A DNA stretch of 25,371 nt from CAZLGO01 sp964559295 (GTDB lineage Archaea > Methanobacteriota > Methanobacteria > Methanobacteriales > Methanobacteriaceae): assembly GCA_964559295.1 (NCBI GenBank), contig CAZLGO010000017.1:1-25371 (forward strand), in the 5' to 3' direction. Positions 14,113 through 22,738 of the stretch are shown piece after piece. The notes under the pieces were generated by a model. That model was not told where the DNA came from. It saw only the letters and a list, made by a program, of their open reading frames with translations, and ran no database searches. The translations under genes and the position numbers were made by a program. Numbering within the stretch: position 1 is the first letter of the stretch; each line of letters opens with the position of its first letter.

Positions 14113-16710
14113 TTAAGTCTTTTCGTATCCTATTTCTTTAAGTATTGCCTGATGCATCCGCCTTATAAATTCGATCCTCTCCTCATACCTTAGAACATCC
14201 AGATAGCTCTGAGCAACAAGATTGAAGGCAAATGGTGATGGAATTCTTGTATTTATATGATTCAGCTCTATTTTCCCATCTTCTATCCATTCTAAAACCT
14301 TTTTTGCACTTTTAACGTCCATGAAGTCCTCTATCACCTCCCTTCTTGCTTCTTTGAGTATTGGAAAGTCCTCATCCAGCTCCCTGACAAAATTTAAAAG
14401 TATCTTACCTTTTATCTGCTGTCTGGAAACACTTTTCTCCTTCCCTTTGTACCGTCTCAAGATCATAAGCGATCTTGCGGCACAATGCCTGAATCTTCCT
14501 GCCAGAGTTTCTGTCTTATCAATGGCTTTAATCAAAATTTTCTCTATGTTTTCTGCCTTTAAATTTAAAAATGCTTCCATTCCTCCAATTTTACCCTCGG
14601 AACTCAAATAAAATCCATTATCAGAAACAGATATCATAACGTCCCTTCTGAATTTTTTGGCAAGTAAATAGGCTACTGCTCTTGATAGGGCATCATTTAC
14701 CCTTCTTCCAAACAGAGTGTGAAACACTACAAATTTTCTATCTCCATAGCCCTTATAAAACTCTATAAGAATCCTTTTTATGCTGGGAATCTTTGCATAC
14801 AAATACTGCTCTTTAAAATAATTGTATATGGAATTTGCAGCGTTAAAATCAACATACAAATATTCAAGAATGAATTCTATTACTTCTTCCCTGCTTCGCC
14901 CAATTTCAAACTTCCCTTCCATCAATGATCTGAATCTCTGGATTTCCACTGCCAGATCAAAGTATAAAGGCAGCTGTTCAGAAAACCAGGATGGGATTGT
15001 TGGTGGACCTGCTGAAGGGGTCACATTGGCGGTCATTCCTCTGGAATAATTAAATCTATAGATTTTACCACCCAAAACAAATGTATCATTCTTGCGAAGC
15101 CTTTCTAAGAAGTCCTCCTCTATGACTCCAACAACTTTATTGTTGCATTTAACCCTTACAGCAGATCTATCAGGGATCGTGCCTATATTTGTTAAATAGA
15201 GCATTCTTGCAAGTTTACCTCTTCTTCCAAATATATTCTTATCATAATCGATCCATATCTTTGCATAGACGTACCTTTGTTCTAAATCAGTATATTCTCC
15301 TGCCAGATAACTCATAACACTCATAAAATCTTCTTTTGATATATTTCTGTAACAGTAACTTCTCCTAATGAGCATATAGGCTGTGTCAATATCCCATATG
15401 CTTTCTATTGCCATTCCAAAGATTTGCTGAGAGAGAACGTCCAGGCAATTCTCTGGAATATGTATCTCATCTATTTTTCCCTCTATAGCATTCTTTAAAA
15501 TTAAAGAGCACTCAACTAAATCATCTCTATCCACAACAATGATTCTTCCCTTGGATTTTTCATGCAACTTATGTCCGCTTCTTCCTATACGCTGCAGGGC
15601 TCTTGAGACTGATTTTGGAGAACTAACCAGTATGACCAGGTCTATGTAACCAATGTCTATTCCCAGCTCAAGGGATGTGGATGAGACAACAACCTTTAAT
15701 TCCCCATTCTTTAACTTATCCTCTGCCTCAAGACGTAATTCCTTTGAAAGGGATGAATGGTGCGCCATAATATTATCATCATTGTATTTATCTCCAAACC
15801 GCTTTTTAAGATTGAATACCACGCTTTCTGTACCGCTTCTCGTGTTTGTAAATATCAGAGTCGTTTTATGAGTGCTTATGAGTTTATCAAGCAGATTATA
15901 TATGGCATCGTTCATCTCTTCTGGATCAGCGCCCACTATGTCCTCAACAGGACATAAAACTTTGATATCTAATTGTTTTAAATAATTCACGTCTACTATC
16001 TTGCAATCCCTGACCTTGCCATTTTCATAGCCAACCAAAAACCTTGCAACCTTCTCAAGTGGATGTACAGTTGCACTCAACCCAATTCTTGTAAATCTTC
16101 CTGCCAGATTTTGCAGCCTTTCCAATGTCAGGCTTAAATGAACCCCTCTTTTGTTATCTGCCAGTGAATGGATTTCATCGACTATAACGTATTTCACATC
16201 CTTTAATTTTTCTCTGAACTTGGGAGCGCATAGAATAATTGCCAGTGTCTCTGGAGTGGTGATGAGTATATGAGGAGGTTTTCTAAGCATTGCTGATCTT
16301 TGTGATTGGCTTGTATCCCCAGTTCTAACTGCTATGCGGACTTTGAGTTCTTTTTTGGCAATTTTCTCAAGTTCAGAAAGTGGTTCCTTAAGATTCTTTT
16401 CGATGTCATTGTCCAATGCCTTCAAAGGAGAAACATAAACACAGTATACTTTATCCTCCAACTCACCATTGTCTTCAAGTGTTACCAGCTCACTGATTAT
16501 GGAAAGGAATGCTGTAAGGGTTTTTCCAGATCCAGTTGGGGATGAAATTAAAACATTACTCCGGTTGTGTATGTCCATTATAGCATATTTTTGTGAGGCT
16601 GAAAACCCTTTGAATTTACTTTTAAACCATTTTCTAACCAGAGGATGTAATATTTTATAGATTTCCTTGTCTTTGTAAATTTTCTCCTGTTTTTCGATCA
16701 TTTTTATCAT
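14113..16710 (-). CDS. lhr: Lhr-type superfamily 2 ATP-dependent helicase
   Basis: The 865 residues match the Lhr core of archaea. The first RecA domain has Walker A SPTGSGKT (57-64) and Walker B DEIH (178-181), followed by GLSATVHP (motif III). The second has STSLELGIDIGYIDLVI and QRIGRSGHKLHE (motif VI). A winged-helix and the Lhr-specific C-terminal beta-barrel region follow (GKIYRFNYSRGMTANVTPS). Lhr enzymes unwind DNA and RNA-DNA hybrids 3' to 5' and act in DNA repair. The start at 16710 lacks a clear ribosome site; a second ATG lies three codons further. The metallophosphoesterase gene upstream on the same strand and the exchanger downstream may be in one transcript. Confidence 0.95.
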   Translation of the reverse strand: MIKMIEKQEKIYKDKEIYKILHPLVRKWFKSKFKGFSASQKYAIMDIHNRSNVLISSPTGSGKTLTAFLSIISELVTLEDNGELEDKVYCVYVSPLKALDNDIEKNLKEPLSELEKIAKKELKVRIAVRTGDTSQSQRSAMLRKPPHILITTPETLAIILCAPKFREKLKDVKYVIVDEIHSLADNKRGVHLSLTLERLQNLAGRFTRIGLSATVHPLEKVARFLVGYENGKVRDCKIVDVNYLKQLDIKVLCPVEDIVGADPEEMNDAIYNLLDKLISTHKTTLIFTNTRSGTESVVFNLKKRFGDKYNDDNIMAHHSSLSKELRLEAEDKLKNGELKVVVSSTSLELGIDIGYIDLVILVSSPKSVSRALQRIGRSGHKLHEKSKGRIIVVDRDDLVECSLILKNAIEGKIDEIHIPENCLDVLSQQIFGMAIESIWDIDTAYMLIRRSYCYRNISKEDFMSVMSYLAGEYTDLEQRYVYAKIWIDYDKNIFGRRGKLARMLYLTNIGTIPDRSAVRVKCNNKVVGVIEEDFLERLRKNDTFVLGGKIYRFNYSRGMTANVTPSAGPPTIPSWFSEQLPLYFDLAVEIQRFRSLMEGKFEIGRSREEVIEFILEYLYVDFNAANSIYNYFKEQYLYAKIPSIKRILIEFYKGYGDRKFVVFHTLFGRRVNDALSRAVAYLLAKKFRRDVMISVSDNGFYLSSEGKIGGMEAFLNLKAENIEKILIKAIDKTETLAGRFRHCAARSLMILRRYKGKEKSVSRQQIKGKILLNFVRELDEDFPILKEARREVIEDFMDVKSAKKVLEWIEDGKIELNHINTRIPSPFAFNLVAQSYLDVLRYEERIEFIRRMHQAILKEIGYEKT

Positions 16711-16841
16711 TCATTTTTCTTTTCGTCTTGTTTCGCTGATCTGCAGATCTATGTTAATTGAATAAGGCTTTTTTAAAGATTTTGAAGTGGAAAAATCAAA
16801 AATTCTCGTTATATTAAAGTTGGCAGTTAGACGCAGGCCTT

Positions 16842-17591
16842 TCATCCATAATTCAATCGCAAATAATCTGTGGTAGCGATCATGTTTCTCAGTTTTCCAA
16901 AGTAAAAAATCTCAAAATTTTCAACTCCAAATGCCTCGAAATCAATAAGAGACGCGTTATTCAAAAAAGGAGATAATGGTTTTTCTTGCAGAACATCTGA
17001 GCCTTCAGTAAGGAAATTAAATGATGGCATCACTATCAAATTTTTTTCTTTAAATTTGCCCTTTAGGAAACATTTTATTTTTTCCACCCGTTCTAAACTT
17101 CTCAGTCCGATACAGGGATGTTCGTGTGCAATTATGAGTGTATCCTCTCTTATATCCCCAAAATTTTTTGGAATTTTATCTCCATGTAATATAAGAAAAT
17201 TCTCCAGTGAAAAACTTTCATATACCTTTAGATTACTTTTTTCAGCTATGAATTTGGTGAAATTGTCGTGATTGCCTTTGATTAAAATTATTTCTTCAAA
17301 ATGCTCTTTAAGGAAATCGATGAAGTTAATAGCTTCATTCCATTCCTGTCTGCTTATCTTTCCAAATTCATGCTTCAAATCGCCGTTGATTATGATTGCT
17401 CTGGCATCTGCATCAGAAATGATCTTCTCCATTCTATCGATGATCTTCTGATACTGGAATTTTGGGACCATTATGCCCTCTGCATTCAAGGCTTCCTCAT
17501 AACCCAGATGCAGATCTGCTATAATCAAATTATTCCCTATTAAAAGAGCTAAATCGATTATTTCTGCTCCGTAGATTTCATTAAATTTCAT
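16842..17591 (-). CDS. Calcineurin-like metallophosphoesterase, Lhr-associated type
   Basis: This 249-residue protein has the ordered metal-binding motifs of the fold: DLHLG (Asp26, His28), NGDLKH (Asp71), GNHDN (Asn107, His108), LHGDK and AHEHP. It resembles COG1407, the ICC-like archaeal phosphoesterases. A bacterial relative encoded beside Lhr-Core is a Mn2+-dependent DNA nuclease, and here too Lhr lies next on the same strand, 131 bases downstream, so a joint role in DNA end or damage processing is likely by context. The ATG at 17591 gives the usual short strand before the first motif. Confidence 0.88.
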   Translation of the reverse strand: MKFNEIYGAEIIDLALLIGNNLIIADLHLGYEEALNAEGIMVPKFQYQKIIDRMEKIISDADARAIIINGDLKHEFGKISRQEWNEAINFIDFLKEHFEEIILIKGNHDNFTKFIAEKSNLKVYESFSLENFLILHGDKIPKNFGDIREDTLIIAHEHPCIGLRSLERVEKIKCFLKGKFKEKNLIVMPSFNFLTEGSDVLQEKPLSPFLNNASLIDFEAFGVENFEIFYFGKLRNMIATTDYLRLNYG

Positions 17592-17710
17592 TTTACTTTC
17601 CTTTTTATTCTATCTTTTGGTATTTATTGAACTTCATCAAAAAATATTTTTCTATGAAAACATTCGCTATTTTGATCAATGAAAATAACGAAAAGGTTAG
17701 TTTTTCAAAT

Positions 17711-18418
17711 CTACTTTACCAAACACGAATAAACACCAAAATGAAAGTCATACCAGGATACATATTGCTTTGTCAGTATATAGACCCACCATGTGCTCCA
17801 AAAAACCTCAAGTATGCTTGCAAGAGCTAAAAGCAGTGCAATCCTTAATACCAGTGGTATAAAATCATTTAAAATATCTTTTTTAAAACTGCTGGGTTTG
17901 CGCATTCTTATTGCGTTTATAAAGGATCCATAAAACTTTAAAAATGCATCCATAGCCAAAAATGCGGCTAAAAATTCTAAATAAAGATGAAAGGATCCTA
18001 TAAGTATCAAAAGACCTTTATAAACTCCCACCTTCCCAATGAGAAAATAGGTTACAGAACCTGTGAACGCGAACAAACCGATTAAGAGGATTGGAATAAC
18101 GGCTATTCCTGTGAATATGCAAAATAAAATATTTAGGAGGTTATTTATGAAGATATTAAATGATACTGCACCCAAATAATAAATAAACTGATTTATAAAG
18201 TAGTCCGCTGTAATGACTTGTGGTACTTGTATTTTGGCTTCTATATCTCCAAGATAAAAACCACCGTCGAACACCGATCTAGCTTGATTTGGCTCCAGAT
18301 ACGCAAAAAGGATTCCAGCAATGTAAAATCCAAGACCAACTAAAAAAACATGTTTTGAGGGAAGAAACCCGTATAAAATTCTAATGGATTTTGTTTTGAT
18401 CTGTTGGAATTTCAACAT
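17711..18418 (-). CDS. SpoIIM-like (DUF95) membrane protein
   Basis: This 235-residue protein has about five or six membrane helices. The first is near residues 28-42 (LVGLGFYIAGILFAY). A central block contains FNIFINNLLNILFCIFTGIAVIP, with the Asn-rich pattern typical of the stage II sporulation protein M family, and the gene ends with a helix before WVYILTKQY. Archaeal members have no link to sporulation and their function is unknown; a role in membrane remodelling is sometimes proposed. The ATG lies 9 bases after the CobT-like gene on the same strand, so they are probably one operon. Confidence 0.8.
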   Translation of the reverse strand: MLKFQQIKTKSIRILYGFLPSKHVFLVGLGFYIAGILFAYLEPNQARSVFDGGFYLGDIEAKIQVPQVITADYFINQFIYYLGAVSFNIFINNLLNILFCIFTGIAVIPILLIGLFAFTGSVTYFLIGKVGVYKGLLILIGSFHLYLEFLAAFLAMDAFLKFYGSFINAIRMRKPSSFKKDILNDFIPLVLRIALLLALASILEVFWSTWWVYILTKQYVSWYDFHFGVYSCLVK

Positions 18419-18427
18419 AATCTCTGT

Positions 18428-19498
18428 TTAGAAGATTTTTCTGCATAAATATTCTGTTCTCATCCTAATATCCCTAACAGAAACATCATTTAAAATTGCA
18501 GCCATCATGGCTCCACCTGCCCCCACACCTTCTTTCACAGAACCTTTTAGGTAATTTTTTAGGCCTTCGTCATCTGATTTTTCAAACCCAGGATCAACCG
18601 CATAAATGGGTGTGCCTGCGATCTGTCTTGATATGTAGTTTATATCTGAAGTTTCATCCTCTGCAACGAATATGGTGGTTGCTATACAAATTTTATCAAA
18701 TTCAAAATCAGGAACAGCCTGTTTAATAACTGCAGATACAGCGGTCATCTGTGTACCTCCTGCTAAAGTAACCGGAACTTTTGAACCTGCGGCTAGACCT
18801 GCAACAGCTGGGATCATGGGATCTCCCACAACTTCAATGGCACGAAATGGATCATCGAAAAGATCCCCTTCCTGAACTCCAGCTGCATTTAAACCTTCTG
18901 TCACGACACTTTGCTTTAAATAATGAGGGTTTTCAGGTGTGCTTCCACTTACCTTGCCTTTAACATCATATCCCATTGCTGTTAGAACTCCTAAAGCAGT
19001 TGTTGTACCGGCTGGAGTACTTTCACCAACTATGAGGTGATCGGTGCATTTTGATAAAGTTTTTGCAAGAATAATGCCTTTTTCAAATATTTTTTCTGCA
19101 TTTGAAACAGCTTTTCCTGTTCTGATGTCTTCTCCAGGTTTATCATTTATTTTTATGTAAGGTAGATCTGGTTTTATTGCAGCACCAGCATCTGCCACCA
19201 TAATCGGAATATCAGCAAGCTCTAAAGATGCTTTTGTTATCACAGCAGGTGTTGGTGCAGCTTCTCCCTCAACAACCGTTTTTGGAATCTCGCTCAAACA
19301 CCTTGGCTCTCCATGGACCACAAGCTCAACGTCTGCTGCAGGAGTGTAATCGGTGAGCTCAGGCGTTGCACCTGCACCTGTTATTCCATGGATATGAGAT
19401 GTTTTTGTACTTGCAATAACACACAAAAATAGAGAATTTTTGTTTTGCAATTCTCCAAGGATCTTTGATGAGCCATAGGATTTTATGCCATCACTCAT
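18428..19498 (-). CDS. CobT-like protein (TIGR00303 / nicotinate-nucleotide phosphoribosyltransferase family)
   Basis: This 356-residue protein matches the archaeal branch of the CobT family, whose bacterial members activate the lower-ligand base for cobamide synthesis. Recognisable segments are GITGAGATPELTDYTPAADVELV, the Gly/Ala-rich IMVADAGAAIKPD, VGESTPAGTTTALGVL and the C-terminal GVGAGGAMMAAIL. Methanogens need cobamides for methyltransferases, which fits, although the archaeal enzyme's activity is less established. The frame opens at 19558, but ATG 19498 is chosen because GGTGG lies 3 bases before it and the 20 extra residues look unlike the family. SpoIIM-like gene follows. Confidence 0.85.
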   Translation of the reverse strand: MSDGIKSYGSSKILGELQNKNSLFLCVIASTKTSHIHGITGAGATPELTDYTPAADVELVVHGEPRCLSEIPKTVVEGEAAPTPAVITKASLELADIPIMVADAGAAIKPDLPYIKINDKPGEDIRTGKAVSNAEKIFEKGIILAKTLSKCTDHLIVGESTPAGTTTALGVLTAMGYDVKGKVSGSTPENPHYLKQSVVTEGLNAAGVQEGDLFDDPFRAIEVVGDPMIPAVAGLAAGSKVPVTLAGGTQMTAVSAVIKQAVPDFEFDKICIATTIFVAEDETSDINYISRQIAGTPIYAVDPGFEKSDDEGLKNYLKGSVKEGVGAGGAMMAAILNDVSVRDIRMRTEYLCRKIF

Positions 19499-19631
19499 TC
19501 TACCACCTTCGTGATTATTGATAGGGTATAGATACATTAATAGGAATCGTCCATCCATGCTTATATGTAACTTTCCTTATAATGCGAAAAGTTGACTTTG
19601 TAAAAAAACCGACTTGATTAATGTGATACAG

Positions 19632-21260
19632 TTGATTTGCATTGGAATTGAAGGAACCGCAGAAAAAACTGGAATAGGAATTGTGGATTCAGATGGCAAT
19701 ATCCTTGCGTCTGTTGGAAAATCATTAATCCCATCAAAAGGAGGTATTCATCCAAGAGAGGCTGCAGAACACCATGCTGCTACAATCGTGCCCCTTATAA
19801 AAGATGCTCTTTTAGAAGCCAAATTAAAATTGGATGACGTAGATTTGGTTGCATTTTCGAGAGGACCTGGATTGGGTCCAGCACTTCGAACAGCTGCAAC
19901 AGCTGCAAGATCCCTTTCCCTTTTGCTTGATGTTCCGATAATAGGTGTTAACCATTGTATAGGGCATATTGAGATTGGAAGATTAACTAGCGGTGCAGAA
20001 GATCCAATATCTTTGTATGTAAGTGGTGGAAACACCCAGATAATCGCCTTCGATTCTGGAAGATACCGGGTATTTGGGGAAACTTTAGATATAGCCATAG
20101 GAAACTGTCTTGATCAGTTTGGACGGGCTGTTGGACTTGAACATCCAGGAGGTCCCCAGATCGAAAAACTTGCAAAAAAATCAAATGGCTACATAAGACT
20201 CCCATACGCCGTTAAAGGGATGGATCTATCCTTTTCTGGACTTTTAACAGCTGCTTTAAGGAAATATGAAGCTGGCTCGTCTTTAGAAGATGTTTGCTAC
20301 AGCCTGCAGGAGACTGGATTTTCCATGCTTGTTGAAGTTACAGAGAGGGCTCTTTCCCACACGAAAAAAAAGGAAGTCATGTTATGTGGAGGGGTAGCTG
20401 CAAATATCAGATTGAGAGAAATGCTTGCTGTGATGTCAGATGAACATTTTGCAGAGTTCTACGTGCCTCCCCTACAATATTGTGGAGACAATGGTGCTAT
20501 GATAGCGTGGGTTGGGCAGTTGATGTATAAGCATGGTATAACCCAAAGGATAGAAGATACAACTGTTATTCAAAGGTACAGGACAGATCACGTTGATGTT
20601 CCATGGATGAGGAGGTCGAAGAAGCATCTTACCCTGCCGCCTGAACTTGCAGAAAAAGGTGCAGAAGCTAACTTGTATTATGATAAATGGTTAGATCATG
20701 ATGTTGTTATAAAAAAAAGGATTCCAAAAAATTACAGGATAGGCGAGATCGATGGATATTTAAGAAAAACACGAACAAAAAAGGAAGCAAAGCTTTTAGG
20801 TGAAGCAAAAAGATGTGGAGTTGTAACCCCCCTTGTTTATGATATAAACAAAAATGAGAATGCCCTTATAATTGAAAAAATCGATGGAAAGCTTATAAAA
20901 GAGGTATTTAAAGATTCTTCAATTGTTTATATGAAAAATATATCCAGAAAAATAGGAGAAGATATAGCAAAGCTCCACAACTGCGGCATAATTCATGGCG
21001 ATCTTACAACATCCAACATGATTTTAAAGGATGGAAAGTTAGTTTTCATAGATTTTGGTTTAGGAAAATTCTCTGATTTAGTTGAAGATAAGGGCGTTGA
21101 TCTTTTGGTATTTAAAAAAGCTCTTCGAAGTACTCATTATGAAATTGCAGATGAATGTTTCATGGAAATTCTTAAGGGATATAAAATTGCAGACGATTAT
21201 GAAGAAATTGTCGAGAAAATTGATGAAATTGAAAGAAGGGCCCGGTATACAACTTTTTAG
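19632..21260 (+). CDS. Kae1-Bud32 fusion (KEOPS complex, t6A tRNA modification)
   Basis: This 542-residue protein joins two KEOPS subunits. Residues 1 to about 325 are Kae1, which transfers threonylcarbamoyl to A37 of ANN-decoding tRNAs: metal-binding His108 and His112 (NHCIGHIEIG), SGGNTQ (131-136), and CGDNGAMIAW. Residues from about 345 are the small kinase-like Bud32, with KGAEANLYY, catalytic Asp457 in IHGDLTTSN, and Asp474 in IDFGLGK. The fusion matches Methanocaldococcus MJ1130 almost segment by segment. The frame opens at 19614, but TTG 19632 gives the usual MICIGIEGTAEKTG start and has GTGAT four bases upstream. It is divergent from the CobT-like gene. Confidence 0.95.
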   Translation: MICIGIEGTAEKTGIGIVDSDGNILASVGKSLIPSKGGIHPREAAEHHAATIVPLIKDALLEAKLKLDDVDLVAFSRGPGLGPALRTAATAARSLSLLLDVPIIGVNHCIGHIEIGRLTSGAEDPISLYVSGGNTQIIAFDSGRYRVFGETLDIAIGNCLDQFGRAVGLEHPGGPQIEKLAKKSNGYIRLPYAVKGMDLSFSGLLTAALRKYEAGSSLEDVCYSLQETGFSMLVEVTERALSHTKKKEVMLCGGVAANIRLREMLAVMSDEHFAEFYVPPLQYCGDNGAMIAWVGQLMYKHGITQRIEDTTVIQRYRTDHVDVPWMRRSKKHLTLPPELAEKGAEANLYYDKWLDHDVVIKKRIPKNYRIGEIDGYLRKTRTKKEAKLLGEAKRCGVVTPLVYDINKNENALIIEKIDGKLIKEVFKDSSIVYMKNISRKIGEDIAKLHNCGIIHGDLTTSNMILKDGKLVFIDFGLGKFSDLVEDKGVDLLVFKKALRSTHYEIADECFMEILKGYKIADDYEEIVEKIDEIERRARYTTF

Positions 21261-21328
21261 GGAGTTGATCGAAAGATTCTTTTAAAGCCTGTTATCATAT
21301 AAAACATGACAAAGAAAACATGTGAATT

Positions 21329-21517
21329 TTGAATAACAGAAAATTTAAAGAAATTTTCATTAATATGGGTAAAACTTACTGTTTAGCCCTTGAAAATTTG
21401 GATTTTGATGTTCCAGTTGAATACACTCATGGTAGGATTGGAGAAAAACTTTCTAAAACAAAAAATTGGATTGAAGATAAGTTTAGATCCCAAAATATAT
21501 TAATTGATAGGTTTTAA
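21329..21517 (+). CDS. Short unidentified open frame between Kae1-Bud32 and rdgB
   Basis: This 62-residue frame starts at TTG 21329, just after GTGAATT, with a TATA-like TCATATAAAAC about 25 bases upstream. The product is charged (NWIEDKFRSQNILIDRF at the end), with no membrane segment or known motif. It is followed at once by a PIN-domain remnant in another frame, so it may be an antitoxin-like partner, part of the same decayed gene, or chance coding. Confidence 0.35.
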   Translation: MNNRKFKEIFINMGKTYCLALENLDFDVPVEYTHGRIGEKLSKTKNWIEDKFRSQNILIDRF

Positions 21518-21519
21518 TA

Positions 21520-21657
21520 GTTCATGATTTCAAGAAAAAATTGAATTTGAACTTTAACGATACCTATCAATACAGCATAGCCAAAGATTATGGATTAAAT
21601 AGTTACAAGGATAGGGATTTTGAAAGGATAAAGGATGTGGAAATTTTGTTTTTATAG
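21520..21657 (+). pseudogene. Remnant of a VapC-like PIN-domain protein C-terminus
   Basis: Without a start codon of its own, this frame reads VHDFKKKLNLNFNDTY then QYSIAKDYGLNSYKDRDFER and IKDVEILFL, ending at TAG. This resembles the last third of PIN-domain toxins, where the pattern is L-x-F-x-D-A-Y-Q-Y-x-x-A-x-x-x-G-L followed by a short strand and DxDF. The N-terminal two thirds, including the first acidic residue, are absent and the usual IV-S strand is shortened. The resemblance is a visual judgement. With the preceding short frame it fills the 524-base stretch between Kae1-Bud32 and rdgB; nothing else is evident in that stretch. Confidence 0.45.
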
Positions 21658-21784
21658 GACGTCACTTAAAAAGCGTATATAGCTTCAGTTGGACTTTTTG
21701 AATATCTTCAAAACTCTAAAATTCAACATAACCATTGAAAGAATGTTTTTTTCTTTGATGCATAACATAAAAGAGGTTTTTGAA

Positions 21785-22336
21785 ATGAAGATAAACTTTA
21801 TAACCACCAACAAACACAAAGTAGAAGAAGCCAAAGGGATCTTAAGAAATTTTGGCATAGAAGTTAAGCATATAGAAACCCTCTATCCAGAAATACAAGG
21901 CAAGCTCGTTGAAGTTGCCAAATATGGTGCCAAACATGCTGCAGAAGATCTTGGAAAACCAGTTATAGTGGAAGATGCAGGTATTTTTATAAAAGCCCTA
22001 AACTGGTTTCCAGGGACGTATTCATCATATGTTCAAAAAACAATCGGCAACAGAGGGGTCCTAAAACTTATGGACAATTTCAAAGACAGATATGCCGAGT
22101 TCAGGTCGGCCGTTGGGTTCTGTGCGCCCAATACCGAGCCCAAGGTTTTTTTAGGCGTTATCAGGGGGCATATTTCATATGAAGAGAGAGGAAGACATGG
22201 TTTTGCATATGATCCCATTTTCTATCCTGATGGTTACGATAAAACCTTTGGCGAGATGAAGACAGGCAAAAAAAATGAAATTTCACATCGTAGAAAATCA
22301 TTTGAAAAATTTGCATTATGGTATGGAGGTGATTAA
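21785..22336 (+). CDS. XTP/dITP diphosphatase (RdgB/HAM1 family)
   Basis: This 184-residue enzyme hydrolyses non-canonical purine triphosphates (XTP, ITP, dITP) to monophosphates, keeping them out of DNA and RNA. Family marks are the N-terminal FITTNKHKVEEAKGIL, the metal-binding VEDAGIFIKALNWFPGTYSSYV, and FAYDPIFYPDGYDKTFGEM followed by KNEISHRRK. The open frame extends back to 21689, but ATG 21785 is preceded by GAGGT and gives the standard MKINFITTN start. The S15 gene starts directly at its stop codon, so the two are co-translated. Confidence 0.95.
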   Translation: MKINFITTNKHKVEEAKGILRNFGIEVKHIETLYPEIQGKLVEVAKYGAKHAAEDLGKPVIVEDAGIFIKALNWFPGTYSSYVQKTIGNRGVLKLMDNFKDRYAEFRSAVGFCAPNTEPKVFLGVIRGHISYEERGRHGFAYDPIFYPDGYDKTFGEMKTGKKNEISHRRKSFEKFALWYGGD

Positions 22337-22738
22337 ATGGTAATTTCGCCAGAATGGATTGAATACACAAAAGAGGAGATTGAAGAGATCATCTTAAAAC
22401 TTACAAAGGAAGGACATTCTCCAAGTATGATTGGAATAATACTCAGGGATCAATACGGGATTCCAAATGTAAAGCGTGTAACAGGAAATAAAATAACCAA
22501 AATCCTAAAAAAGCATAATCAGGGGCTTAAGTACCCAGAAGATCTTATGAATCTGATAAGAAAGGCTGTGAATGTGAGGGATCATCTAAAGGAGAATCCA
22601 AAGGATCTTCACTCCAAGAGAGGTTTGCAGATTATAGAATCTAAGATAAGAAGATTGGTCAGATATTATACAAGAGAAGGTGTGCTCCCTGAAGGATGGA
22701 AATATGAGCCAAAAAAAGCAGCGTTACTTGTTAAATAA
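22337..22738 (+). CDS. rps15: Small-subunit ribosomal protein S15 (archaeal uS15)
   Basis: The 133 residues include the archaeal S15 core: GHSPSMIGIILRDQYGIPNVK, PEDLMNLIRKAVNVRDHL, NPKDLHSKRGLQIIESKIRRL and the C-terminal PEGWKYEPKKAALLVK. It binds 16S rRNA early in small-subunit assembly. It lacks the basic N-terminal extension (beginning MARMHARRRG in many archaea); from memory, Methanobacteriales S15 is also about 133 residues, so this is a clade trait rather than a truncation. The ATG abuts the rdgB stop and the 3' end overlaps the RecJ-like gene by 35 bases. Confidence 0.95.
   Translation: MVISPEWIEYTKEEIEEIILKLTKEGHSPSMIGIILRDQYGIPNVKRVTGNKITKILKKHNQGLKYPEDLMNLIRKAVNVRDHLKENPKDLHSKRGLQIIESKIRRLVRYYTREGVLPEGWKYEPKKAALLVK

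Noticed and set aside
22337..22738. Truncated ribosomal protein S15
   Set aside because: The missing basic N-terminal extension is probably a normal trait of this archaeal order; the start directly abuts the upstream stop and the core is complete.
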